DNA of 11,843 nt from Pseudomonadota bacterium (GTDB lineage: Bacteria; Pseudomonadota; Gammaproteobacteria; Xanthomonadales; Rhodanobacteraceae): NCBI GenBank assembly GCA_021777635.1, contig JAJYDI010000052.1, positions 1 to 11,843 on the forward strand, in the 5' to 3' direction. The first letter of the stretch is position 1, and each line of letters begins with the position of its first letter. The notes under the pieces are model-generated. The model worked only from the letters and a program-made list of their open reading frames with translations, made no database searches and was not told the DNA's origin. Position numbers and translations under genes: made by a program. Below, piece after piece: positions 1 through 6,655 of this stretch.

Positions 1-530
1 TCTTCGCGATCGGCCTCGAACCACGCCAGCGACTCGCCGCGATAGGCCGGATGCGCGAAGCGGCGTTCGCCTTTGCGCTGCATGCCAGCCTTCAGCAGCA
101 CGTGCTGCGAGTCGGCATTGGCGAGATCCGTGATCGCCACGATCTGCTCCAGCCCCGCCGCGGCAAAGCCGTGGCGCAGCAGGGCCATGCTCATCTCGGT
201 GGCGTAGCCGCGGCCCCAATAGGCCTTGAACAGCACGTAGCCGAGCTGGATGTGCGTTTCGCCCTGGATGTTGTTCAGCAGGTGCATGCCGGCGCAGGCG
301 CCGCTCGCGCGCTCCAGCGTCATCCACACACCCAGCCCGGGATGGGCGTCGTAGTAGGCCAGGATGCGCTGATCCAGCATCTCCTGCGCCTGCTCGCGGG
401 TCTTGGTGCCGCCGACGTAGCGCGCCACCTCGGGGTCGCTGTAGAGCTGATGCAGGACATCGAGATCGTCCGGCGTGAAGCGGCGCAGCGCGAGACGCTC
501 GGTGGTGGGCAGACCGTTTGCTGGCGGCAT
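1..530 (-). CDS. GNAT-family N-acetyltransferase, RimJ/RimL-like (partial, C-terminus beyond left edge)
   Basis: The gene reads leftwards and is open at position 1, giving 176 complete codons. The N-terminus has the pattern typical of the RimJ/RimL-type acetyltransferase_3 group (TERLALRRFTPDDLD, residues 10-24). The acetyl-CoA-binding motif A is clear at about residues 96-110 (LGYVLFKAYWGRGYA), followed by the usual helix and the ITDLANADSQHVLLKAGM segment (about 133-150). Such enzymes transfer acetyl from acetyl-CoA to an amine; the substrate cannot be read from sequence, so this need not be a ribosomal-protein acetyltransferase. An in-frame upstream ATG at 567-569 would add 13 residues (MAAIRITVPP...). 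Neither start has a strong ribosome-binding site; the downstream one fits the usual family length better. It points away from the sulfur locus and shows no functional link to it. Confidence 0.85.
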   Translation of the reverse strand, partial: MPPANGLPTTERLALRRFTPDDLDVLHQLYSDPEVARYVGGTKTREQAQEMLDQRILAYYDAHPGLGVWMTLERASGACAGMHLLNNIQGETHIQLGYVLFKAYWGRGYATEMSMALLRHGFAAAGLEQIVAITDLANADSQHVLLKAGMQRKGERRFAHPAYRGESLAWFEADRE

Positions 531-652
531 GGGCACTCGCGGCGGGACGGTGATCCGGATCGCGGCCATTGCGGGCCGCCGTCGTGATCGTTCGGGCAAC
601 GCCCATGCAAGTCAAGCGCCGTCCGTTGCGCGCGTCGCGATCGCAGGGACGC

Positions 653-1711
653 TCAGCAGGCGGTGCGGTTGCGACCGTCGAGCTTGGCCCGGTACAGCGC
701 GTCGTCGGCTTGCTTGATCCAGTCGCGCGCGTCGTGGGTCTGCGGGGTGATCTCGGCGACGCCGGTGCTCAGGGTGCAGTGCATGCCCTCGGCCTGCTCG
801 AATACGGCCGCTGCGACGCTGGCGCGGATGCGCTCGGCGATCGCCATCGCCGCGGTGGCATCGGCGCGATCCAGCAGCACGCCGAATTCGTCGCCGCCGT
901 AGCGGCCGGCGCAGTCGCTGTCGCGCATGCAGCGGCGGATGATCGCGCCGACGCGACCGATCACGGCATCACCTGCCGGGTGCCCGTGGCGATCGTTGAT
1001 GTGCTTGAAGCGGTCGATGTCGATCATCAGCAGGCTGGCACGCCCCCCGCTGCGACGACACCGCTGCAGCGTCATCGCCACCGCCTCCTCCCAGGCGCCG
1101 CGGTTGAGCAGGTCGCTGAGACCGTCGGTGCTGCTGATCCGCGCCAGTTGGCGGTTCTGCCATCGCACCTGGCGCGCCAGCGCGTGCATCACCGTGCTGA
1201 TCGCCAGCGGATACAGCACCATGAACGGCAACGTCGCCAGCATGACCGCCGTGCCGGTCTGCGGTGCGAACGCCCAGCCGTTCAGCGCGGCGGTCAGCAC
1301 GCAGGCGATGCCCTGCAGCAGCAGACCACGCAGCAGCAGCCGGAGACCGCCGACACTGAGCTTGTCCATCGCCAGCATCGTCAGCAGGGCCGCGCTGGGC
1401 AGCAGATCGAAGCGCATCAGCGCCACCCAGACGCCGCCCATCAGCGAGTCGACCAGCAGATTGCGGTACTCGGCCTGCACCGGCGTCGTGCTGCGCACCG
1501 CCAGCCAGCGCGCAAGGTGCGGCCACGCGAAACCGTTGACCAGCAGCAGCGCCCACAGCAGCAGCGGTTCGCCGTTCTGCCGGAACACGGCGGCGACCGG
1601 GAAAAAACCCAGCCCCAGCCCCAGCGTGCGCAGGCCGTGCACGCGCCTCACGAAACGCCGTTCGCGATCGACCGCTGGGGCAGCTGGGGACGGCAGGACC
1701 GATGCGTTCAT
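653..1711 (-). CDS. MASE2-GGDEF membrane diguanylate cyclase (DgcC/AdrA-like)
   Basis: 352 aa. The N-terminal half is a MASE2 membrane-sensor domain (about residues 18-185): basic RRFVRRVHGL followed by several hydrophobic segments, with FAWPHLARWL and the LLPSAALLTMLAMDKL stretch resembling E. coli DgcC (AdrA). The C-terminal GGDEF domain (about 190-350) has an intact active-site GGDEF at 272-276, metal/substrate residues in IDIDRFKHIND (230-240), and an RxxD inhibitory site (RDSD, 263-266) exactly five residues before GGDEF. It should therefore make c-di-GMP at the inner membrane and be product-inhibited. I chose the ATG at 1709-1711 because it places MASE2 near the N-terminus as in relatives; a GTG at 1817-1819 would add 36 poorly conserved residues. 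Gene order gives no evidence that it controls sulfur oxidation. Confidence 0.93.
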   Translation of the reverse strand: MNASVLPSPAAPAVDRERRFVRRVHGLRTLGLGLGFFPVAAVFRQNGEPLLLWALLLVNGFAWPHLARWLAVRSTTPVQAEYRNLLVDSLMGGVWVALMRFDLLPSAALLTMLAMDKLSVGGLRLLLRGLLLQGIACVLTAALNGWAFAPQTGTAVMLATLPFMVLYPLAISTVMHALARQVRWQNRQLARISSTDGLSDLLNRGAWEEAVAMTLQRCRRSGGRASLLMIDIDRFKHINDRHGHPAGDAVIGRVGAIIRRCMRDSDCAGRYGGDEFGVLLDRADATAAMAIAERIRASVAAAVFEQAEGMHCTLSTGVAEITPQTHDARDWIKQADDALYRAKLDGRNRTAC

Positions 1712-1948
1712 GGCGCGACTCAGGGGGCAGGCCTGACGAACGTGAGCAAGGCCGATGCCAGCCCGCGCGACAGACGCTTGCGGCAGGGTGTCGGACTGCA
1801 ACACTGTGACCTGGCGCACAGGCGCCGGGCGCCAGCGCGGCTGCCCGCGGCGGCGGATGGCCGCGATCGTGCCCGCGAGCCCCGCGCCGGCCTGATCGCC
1901 TGCCCGACTCGGGCGTCGCTGCGGGCGATGTTGCGCGCGCGACGCGTT

Positions 1949-2806
1949 TCAATCGTTGGCGTCGGCGGCATCGCGCCCCTGCTGGCGGATGATCGCCTCC
2001 TGGCGCGCATCGATGATCGCCAGCATCACGCCATCCACGTCGGCGGCATGCTCGTCCGCCGCGAACATGCCGCTGAGCTCGCTGTCGGGGCGCAGCGCGC
2101 CCTGCTCGAACAGCGCCCACATCTCCTCGCCGTAACGCGTATCGAGCAGCTCGGGCGCGAAACGCCCCAGGCTAGCGGTCACGTTGCCGACGTCGCGCAG
2201 CAGCATCGCGCGGCCGGCGTTGTTGCCGGCCGCGCTGACCACCTGCGGCAGATCGATGATCACCGGGCCTTCCGGTGCGACCAGCACGTTGTACTCCGAC
2301 AGGTCGCCGTGGATCAGCCCGGCGCAGAGCATGCGCACCACCTGCCGGACCAGGAAGACGTGATAGCGGCGCGCCTGCTCCGGCTCCAGCTCGACCTCGC
2401 CAAGACGCGGCGCCGAACGCCCCTCGGCATCGGTGACCAGTTCCATCACCAGCACGCCGTTGAAATAGCCGTAGGGCTGCGGGACGCGCACACCGGCGCC
2501 GGCAAGCTGATACAGGGCATCGACCTCGGTGTTCTTCCAGGCGATCTCCTGCTGCTTGCGGCCGTACTTGCTGGCCTTGCCGATCGCGCGCGCCTGCCGG
2601 CTGCCGCGCACCTTGCGGCCTTCCTGGTACTGCACCCGCGCCTGGAAGCTGCGCTGCGCCATGTCCTTGTAGACCTTGGCGCAACGCACGTCGCTGCCGC
2701 TGCGCACGACGTATACCGACGCTTCCTTGCCGCTCTTGAGCGGCCGGATCACCTCGTCGATCACGCCGTCGTCGATCAGCGCCTGCAGTCCCTGGGGTGT
2801 CTTCAT
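1949..2806 (-). CDS. RIO1-like atypical protein kinase
   Basis: 285 aa, a full-length bacterial RIO1-type kinase of the group common in gammaproteobacteria. The flexible ATP-binding loop is SGKEASVYVV (25-34), the likely catalytic lysine is K44 in CAKVY, the catalytic loop is HGDLSEYN (166-173, D168 and N173), and the metal-binding segment is IDLPQ (184-188, D185). All residues needed for ATP binding and phosphotransfer are present. Archaeal and eukaryotic RIO kinases act in ribosome maturation; the targets of the bacterial ones are poorly known. The ATG at 2804-2806 has a GGAAG sequence about 4 bases upstream. The gene is divergent from the exported-protein gene at 3102, with 295 bp between them. 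The 237-bp gap to the diguanylate cyclase (1712-1948) shows no convincing gene or terminator. Confidence 0.93.
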   Translation of the reverse strand: MKTPQGLQALIDDGVIDEVIRPLKSGKEASVYVVRSGSDVRCAKVYKDMAQRSFQARVQYQEGRKVRGSRQARAIGKASKYGRKQQEIAWKNTEVDALYQLAGAGVRVPQPYGYFNGVLVMELVTDAEGRSAPRLGEVELEPEQARRYHVFLVRQVVRMLCAGLIHGDLSEYNVLVAPEGPVIIDLPQVVSAAGNNAGRAMLLRDVGNVTASLGRFAPELLDTRYGEEMWALFEQGALRPDSELSGMFAADEHAADVDGVMLAIIDARQEAIIRQQGRDAADAND

Positions 2807-3007
2807 GGCTTCCGGAGTGTCACGGTGGTCGACGGCGTACGGTGGCGGCAGAACGGCCCGGGGCTGGATGCCATCGGGCCGGCAGGCGATGCGGACAGCG
2901 CATCAGTTTAGCGTGTGCCGCGCCACGGCCCGGCGCCGGCAACCTGCGCCGACGGCACGCGTCGGGATGACGACACTGCGGCGGATTCCCGTGCATTGCG
3001 GCCTGCC

Positions 3008-3051
3008 CAACCTGAACGCGAGCGCGCAGACGGGCGCCTGCGTTCAGGTTG
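3008..3051. repeat. Perfect 12-bp inverted repeat upstream of the exported-protein gene
   Basis: Left arm CAACCTGAACGC (3008-3019) and right arm GCGTTCAGGTTG (3040-3051) are exact reverse complements separated by 20 bases. As RNA this is a 12-bp stem that could extend by one G-U pair. As DNA the arm centres lie 32 bp apart, close to three helical turns, as expected for paired operator half-sites. It ends 50 bp before the ATG at 3102. There is no T-run after it, so a terminator is unlikely; a regulator site or 5'-UTR hairpin are the main options. Confidence 0.7.
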
Positions 3052-3101
3052 AGAGGTCCACCGTCCGGAGCGAACCACCCCCACCCCGAAGGAATACGAT
3101 C

Positions 3102-3566
3102 ATGACGATCCTCAAGAACCGCTACCTGCCGCTGCTCGGACTGGCCACCGCACTGGCCGCCGGCGCCATGCTGCCCCAGCGTGCGACGGCCGCCGATGCA
3201 AACCTCGACTGCAAACTGAATTTCTCCACCACCAGCTGGTCGGTGATCTACAAGCACGTCGAAGGCAGCGGCCTCGTGACCTGCGCCAACGGCAGTTCCA
3301 TGCACGTCAAGATCGCCGCCCAGGGCGTCGGCCTTACCGCCGGCAAGTCGCATATCGACAACGGCGTCGGCACCTTTACCGATGTGCACACCATCGACGA
3401 CGTGCTCGGTTCCTATGTACAGGGCGAGGCCAACGCGGGCCTGGTGAAATCCGGCACCGCGCAGATCCTGACCAAGGGCACCGTCTCGCTGGCGCTGGCC
3501 GGCGCGGGCCAGGGCATCGATCTGGGCATCAGCATCGGCAAGTTCACCATCAGCCGGGCCAAGTAA
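3102..3566 (+). CDS. Small exported protein of unknown function
   Basis: 154 aa. The N-terminus is a standard Sec signal peptide: basic MTILKNRY, a hydrophobic core (about residues 9-24), and an A-x-A site (ATA, 28-30) suggesting cleavage near residue 30-31. The mature part, about 123 residues, has two cysteines (C37 and C61) that could form a disulfide in the periplasm, then glycine-rich, beta-prone sequence ending in GTVSLALAGAGQGIDLGISIG (about 126-146). The layout of short beta strands with a glycine-rich C-terminal half recalls small exported DUF-type proteins of Proteobacteria, but I do not recognise the family with certainty. The ATG at 3102 has GAAGGA at 3088-3093, eight bases upstream. 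No haem, Fe-S or lipobox motif is seen, so a role in periplasmic sulfur chemistry is not supported. Confidence 0.85.
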   Translation: MTILKNRYLPLLGLATALAAGAMLPQRATAADANLDCKLNFSTTSWSVIYKHVEGSGLVTCANGSSMHVKIAAQGVGLTAGKSHIDNGVGTFTDVHTIDDVLGSYVQGEANAGLVKSGTAQILTKGTVSLALAGAGQGIDLGISIGKFTISRAK

Positions 3567-3680
3567 CGCCGCTCGGCGAGGGCTTGCGCAGCCGCCCAGC
3601 GCTGGCGCTGGCGGGTCACGACCTGCGCCGGATGTCCGCGCTCGCCGTCAGGGCGAGACCCGACGGGCCGGGAGCTTCAA

Positions 3681-3716
3681 CGCAAGCTGCGGCGTCCATC
3701 GATGCCGCGGCTTGTG
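3681..3716. repeat. Stem-loop, 13 pairs, 10-base loop
   Basis: Left arm CGCAAGCTGCGGC (3681-3693) pairs with GCCGCGGCTTGTG (3704-3716), with two G-T(U) wobbles and no bulge; the loop is GTCCATCGAT. It lies about 115 bases after the exported-protein gene and about 380 bases before dsrE3A. No T-run follows, so it is not a typical intrinsic terminator, although it might still end or protect the upstream transcript. Confidence 0.5.
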
Positions 3717-4010
3717 CTGGTCCGAGGCGCCATGCATGGGATCGGGATCGGGGCGCCCGGTCCGGTGCCACGGTTGTCATCCGCCGCGGCACCGCCCGCG
3801 AACGCCGCCGCCGGCGGCCTGGCCTTTCGGCACGGCCGCTATCCACCGGAAACCGGTGCATGCGCACCCGGCCAGGCGCCGTCCGGGCGGCAAGGCGGCC
3901 GCCTCGGGGCCGCATGCGAAGGCGCGGCCCGGAGCCGGTCGGACGATCGCCTGCCGGCGGATTCCGCGGCGCATCGCATTCATGCTGCAGGGCAGCGTGC
4001 TTCCATCCGA

Positions 4011-4049
4011 TTTGTCTAATATTTTCAGTCGCACGCCGAATGCGGCATT
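4011..4049 (+). promoter_or_regulatory. Candidate promoter/operator of the sHdr operon
   Basis: This is the only A/T-rich stretch in the 530 bp before dsrE3A. TCTAAT at 4015-4020 matches the sigma-70 -10 consensus TATAAT at 5 of 6 positions, but no good -35 hexamer lies 16-18 bp upstream. Just downstream is an 11-bp palindrome, AATGCGGCATT (4039-4049), near the expected transcription start, a usual place for a repressor site. In Hyphomicrobium an ArsR-type repressor, sHdrR, controls the homologous genes; no such gene is in this window, so linking this palindrome to it is a guess. Confidence 0.3.
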
Positions 4050-4096
4050 TCGCCGCGGCGCCGGCGCACCGATCCCCCTGCCTGGAGCGAGCCCCG

Positions 4097-4477
4097 TTGG
4101 CGCACAAACTTCTGATCATGCTGGTCAACACCGATCCGCGAAACGGCGAGGAGCTCGGCGCTCCGTTCTTCCAGGCATCGGTCGCCGCGGCGATGGACTA
4201 CGAGGTCGAAATCGTCTGCACCGCGACCGCCGGACGCCTGATGAAAAAGGGCGTGGCCGAATCGCTGGTGGTCAAGCCGGGCTCGCCCAAGACCGTCTAT
4301 GACTTCATCAAGGAAGCCCACGAGGCGGGCGTGAAGTTCCTCTGCTGCTCGCCCAATCTCGACCTGTTCGACATGAGCAAGGAAGACCTGATTCCGGAAT
4401 GCGCCGGGATCGTCGGCGGCGCCTATGTCATCGAGCAGGTCATGGAAAGCGACGATACCCGGGTGCTCAGCTACTAG
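4097..4477 (+). CDS. dsrE3A: DsrE3A-type sulfur-carrier protein
   Basis: 126 aa, the usual size for a cytoplasmic DsrE3A protein, which binds sulfane sulfur as a cysteine persulfide and exchanges it with TusA and the sHdr/LbpA system. Recognisable segments are NTDPRNGEELGAPFFQAS (11-28), CTATAGRLMKKGVAE (41-55), GSPKTVYDFIKEAHEAGVK (62-80), the CCS motif (C83-C84) and ECAGIVGGAYVIEQVM (101-116, C102). C83/C84 and C102 are the candidate persulfide sites. The chosen start is TTG at 4097-4099, preceded by GGAG (4084-4087), nine bases away, and giving the family-typical MAHKLLIMLVNTDP N-terminus; no in-frame ATG fits as well (the next, at about 4118, would cut off the first beta strand). First gene of the sHdr operon; shdrC1 starts 42 bp later. 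Confidence 0.95.
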   Translation: MAHKLLIMLVNTDPRNGEELGAPFFQASVAAAMDYEVEIVCTATAGRLMKKGVAESLVVKPGSPKTVYDFIKEAHEAGVKFLCCSPNLDLFDMSKEDLIPECAGIVGGAYVIEQVMESDDTRVLSY

Positions 4478-4490
4478 GTTGCACCCGGGT
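4457..4490 (+). repeat. Perfect 10-bp hairpin spanning the dsrE3A stop codon
   Basis: ACCCGGGTGC (4457-4466, inside the last codons of dsrE3A) and GCACCCGGGT (4481-4490, after the stop) are exact reverse complements. The 14-base loop holds the stop codon TAG (4475-4477). The stem is almost all G-C. No T-run follows, so it is not a standard terminator; it lies in the widest gap between dsrE3A and lbpA, 19 bases before the shdrC1 ribosome-binding site. Confidence 0.65.
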
Positions 4491-4519
4491 CGCGCGCGGC
4501 CCGTCCGCAGGAGTCGGTT

Positions 4520-5263
4520 ATGGCAGCTGCAGCAATGCTCATCGGCGATCCGGTCTCCGGGGCCCCGACCGTTGCCCGCGAAAAGCTCGAGGAAATCTTC
4601 GAGGATGTCCGCTCGCACCCGCTGTACGACCATGAGCTGTACGGCTGTCTCAACTGCGGCATCTGCACCGCGACCTGCCCTTCGGCCTACTACTACGACT
4701 ACTCGCCGCGCGAGATCGTGCAGCTGCTGCTGACCGAGAACCTCGAGGGCGTCTACGACGTCATGCAGGAAAAGATCTGGGCCTGCGCCCAGTGCTACAC
4801 CTGCGCCGCACGCTGCCCGTTCCACAACTCGCCGGGCGGCCTGGTGATGATCCTGCGCGAGACGGCGATCAAGCACGGCATGCAGTCGGCCAAGGACGTG
4901 CTGAAGCCGTTCACCCGCGTGCTGATGAAGCTGATCACCACCGGCAATCAGCTGGCGCCCAACATGATCACGCCCGATGCCTTCGCCGACTGGGGTCCGA
5001 ACATCGCCAAGATCAAGGCGCCGCTGAACATCCTGCGCAAGGCCATCCCGGTGCCCACGCTGCACACGATGGACACGGCGTGGGAAGTCAACATCAAGAC
5101 GTCGATCGAGCTGTACACCATCTGGGAAGCATCCGGGGTCCTGGATCAGCTGGAGACGATCGACCCGAATCTCTTCGATGTGGTCAACGACCTCATGGAC
5201 GAGAAACGCGAGGAATACCAGGAGTGGGTCGATGAACACCCGGCGGAATCATCCGCGGTCTGA
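4520..5263 (+). CDS. shdrC1: sHdrC1, ferredoxin-like [4Fe-4S] subunit of the sHdr complex
   Basis: 247 aa. Two complete [4Fe-4S] motifs lie in the first 100 residues: CLNCGICTATCP (C43, C46, C49, C53) and CAQCYTCAARCP (C89, C92, C95, C99). This matches HdrC-like electron-transfer subunits that link the flavin subunit sHdrA to a CCG-domain HdrB subunit, here expected to be sHdrB1 encoded next. The remainder is mainly helical and ends in an acidic tail (about 220-247, rich in D and E) that is absent from sHdrC2 and may be specific for docking to its own partners. The ATG at 4520 has a strong AGGAG (4509-4513), six bases upstream. Expected in the cytoplasm. Its stop is 15 bp before the shdrB1 start. 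Confidence 0.95.
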   Translation: MAAAAMLIGDPVSGAPTVAREKLEEIFEDVRSHPLYDHELYGCLNCGICTATCPSAYYYDYSPREIVQLLLTENLEGVYDVMQEKIWACAQCYTCAARCPFHNSPGGLVMILRETAIKHGMQSAKDVLKPFTRVLMKLITTGNQLAPNMITPDAFADWGPNIAKIKAPLNILRKAIPVPTLHTMDTAWEVNIKTSIELYTIWEASGVLDQLETIDPNLFDVVNDLMDEKREEYQEWVDEHPAESSAV

Positions 5264-5278
5264 GTGAGGTAACGCGCC

Positions 5279-6655
5279 ATGGCCAGTCAGGAAGAGCAGG
5301 AACGCCCCGCTGCATCGGGTTACTCGGGCTTCGGCCCGGAGTGGCGTCCGGTCAAGCTGTCGACCGACGAGGCGCGCCGCGCCACATCCTGGGTCGAGGC
5401 GCGCATCGACCGTCGCGAGATGCTGGTCAACAAGGACCAGGTGAAGGACGTGCGCGACATCATGTGGCAGCTGGAGAAGGACGGCGAGATCGTCGTCCAC
5501 CGCATCAGCGAGCAGCACGAGCCGGTCACCGGACGCACGCTGTACGGGTGGAACAAGCGCATCCCCACCAACCAGTTCTGGCATCACAAGTCCTGCGGAC
5601 AGTGCGGCAACATTCCCGGCTATCCGAGCTCGCTGCTGTGGTTGCAGAACAAGCTCGGCACCCGCTATCTGGATGAAACCGACCAGACCTCGTGCACCGC
5701 CTGGAACTATCACGGCTCCGGCATCGGCAACATTGTCAGCCTCGCCGCGGTGTTCCTGCGCAACTTTCACCAGGCCTACGTATCCGCGCTGGCGGAGGGG
5801 CTGCCGGCGGGCTACTACTACCCGCTGATCCATTGCGGCACCTCGTTCGGAAATTACAAGGAAGTGCGCGCGTTCCTGCTGCAGTCACCCAAGCTGCGCG
5901 AGCAGGTCAAGAAGATCCTCGGCAAGCTCGGCCGGCTGGTGGATGGCAAGTTGCTGATCCCCGAGGAAATCGTGCATTACTCGGAATGGCTGCACGTGAT
6001 GCGCGAACGGATCGCCGAGCAGCGCGTGATCGACTGCAGCAACATCCGCGCGACCGTGCACCCGGCCTGCCACGTGCACAAGATGGTGCCCGAGGACGTT
6101 CTGTACGACGAGACCGTGCTCGACGGCAACCGGGTCGCGGTCTCGACCGGCCTGCTGCAGACGCTGGGCGTCGAGGTGGCCGATTACTCGACCTGGTACG
6201 ACTGCTGCGGGTTCGGCTTCCGGCACATCATCGGTGAGCGCGAATTCACCCGCTCCTTCGCCATCGATCGCAAGATCAAGGTGGCGGTCGAGGAAGCGCA
6301 CGCCGACGTGATGGTGGGCCATGACACCGGCTGCATCACCACGCTGGACAAGAGCCAGTGGATCGGCGGCGCGGTGGACAAGGTCTATCCGCTGGCGGTG
6401 ATGGCGGATTGCCAGTTCGCCGCGCTGGTCTGCGGCGCGCATCCCTACAAGCTCGCGCAGCTGCACTGGCACGCCTCGCCGTTCGAGGGCCTGCTGGAGA
6501 AGCTGGGCATCGACTGGCAGAAGGCCAAGGCCGAGTTCGAGGTGTATCTCGATGAGGTCAAGGCGGGACGCATCGAGACCCTGTATGACCCGAAACGCGC
6601 CATCACCTCCGGCCCGGGCTATCAGCGCCCGGCCCTGATCGAGGCCCAGCCATGA
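5279..6655 (+). CDS. shdrB1: sHdrB1, CCG-domain (HdrB-like) subunit of the sHdr complex
   Basis: 458 aa, markedly longer than sHdrB2 (307 aa). HdrB proteins use CCG domains to bind unusual Fe-S clusters at the site of disulfide/persulfide chemistry. Here the first half has scattered cysteines rather than a canonical CCG box: C106 and C109 (SCGQCGNIPGYP), C139 (TSCTAWNYHGSG) and C186. The second half keeps a CCG-like set: C264 (HPACHVHK), C309-C310-G (YDCCGFGFRH) and C352 (HDTGCITTLD), where the usual terminal CxxC is reduced to one Cys; C378 and C385 follow. This departure from the canonical pattern is seen in sHdrB1 proteins in general and is the main distinction from B2. The start at 5279 has GAGGT at 5266-5270. 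Its last four bases overlap the shdrA start (ATGA), consistent with translational coupling. Confidence 0.94.
   Translation: MASQEEQERPAASGYSGFGPEWRPVKLSTDEARRATSWVEARIDRREMLVNKDQVKDVRDIMWQLEKDGEIVVHRISEQHEPVTGRTLYGWNKRIPTNQFWHHKSCGQCGNIPGYPSSLLWLQNKLGTRYLDETDQTSCTAWNYHGSGIGNIVSLAAVFLRNFHQAYVSALAEGLPAGYYYPLIHCGTSFGNYKEVRAFLLQSPKLREQVKKILGKLGRLVDGKLLIPEEIVHYSEWLHVMRERIAEQRVIDCSNIRATVHPACHVHKMVPEDVLYDETVLDGNRVAVSTGLLQTLGVEVADYSTWYDCCGFGFRHIIGEREFTRSFAIDRKIKVAVEEAHADVMVGHDTGCITTLDKSQWIGGAVDKVYPLAVMADCQFAALVCGAHPYKLAQLHWHASPFEGLLEKLGIDWQKAKAEFEVYLDEVKAGRIETLYDPKRAITSGPGYQRPALIEAQP

Larger units (their letters stand above)
3567..4096. other. 530-bp region without a convincing gene, upstream of the sHdr operon
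   Basis: Reading frames here are long only because the DNA is very GC-rich; their translations are Arg/Ala/Pro-rich with no recognisable motif. One frame runs in phase into dsrE3A from 3584, but its translation upstream of 4097 has no family similarity that I can see. The region contains a strong stem-loop (3681-3716) and, near its right end, the only A/T-rich island (about 4011-4028), which is the best place for the operon promoter. No tRNA-like structure or insertion-sequence end was found. Confidence 0.7.

Noticed and set aside
1895..1915. Short GCCCGA-C-TCGGGC dyad as a terminator for the RIO kinase gene
   Set aside because: The one-base centre leaves too short a stem after loop formation, and there is no T-run on either strand.
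569..2911. A 780-codon plus-strand open frame across the acetyltransferase, GGDEF and RIO genes
   Set aside because: It is antisense to well-recognised genes, is rich in His/Gln/Arg/Ala with no motif, and exists because stop codons are rare in GC-rich antisense frames.
3584..4096. N-terminal extension or fusion of DsrE3A
   Set aside because: The in-frame sequence is Arg/Pro/Ala-rich without family features, while a TTG start with a good ribosome-binding site gives the normal DsrE3A length.
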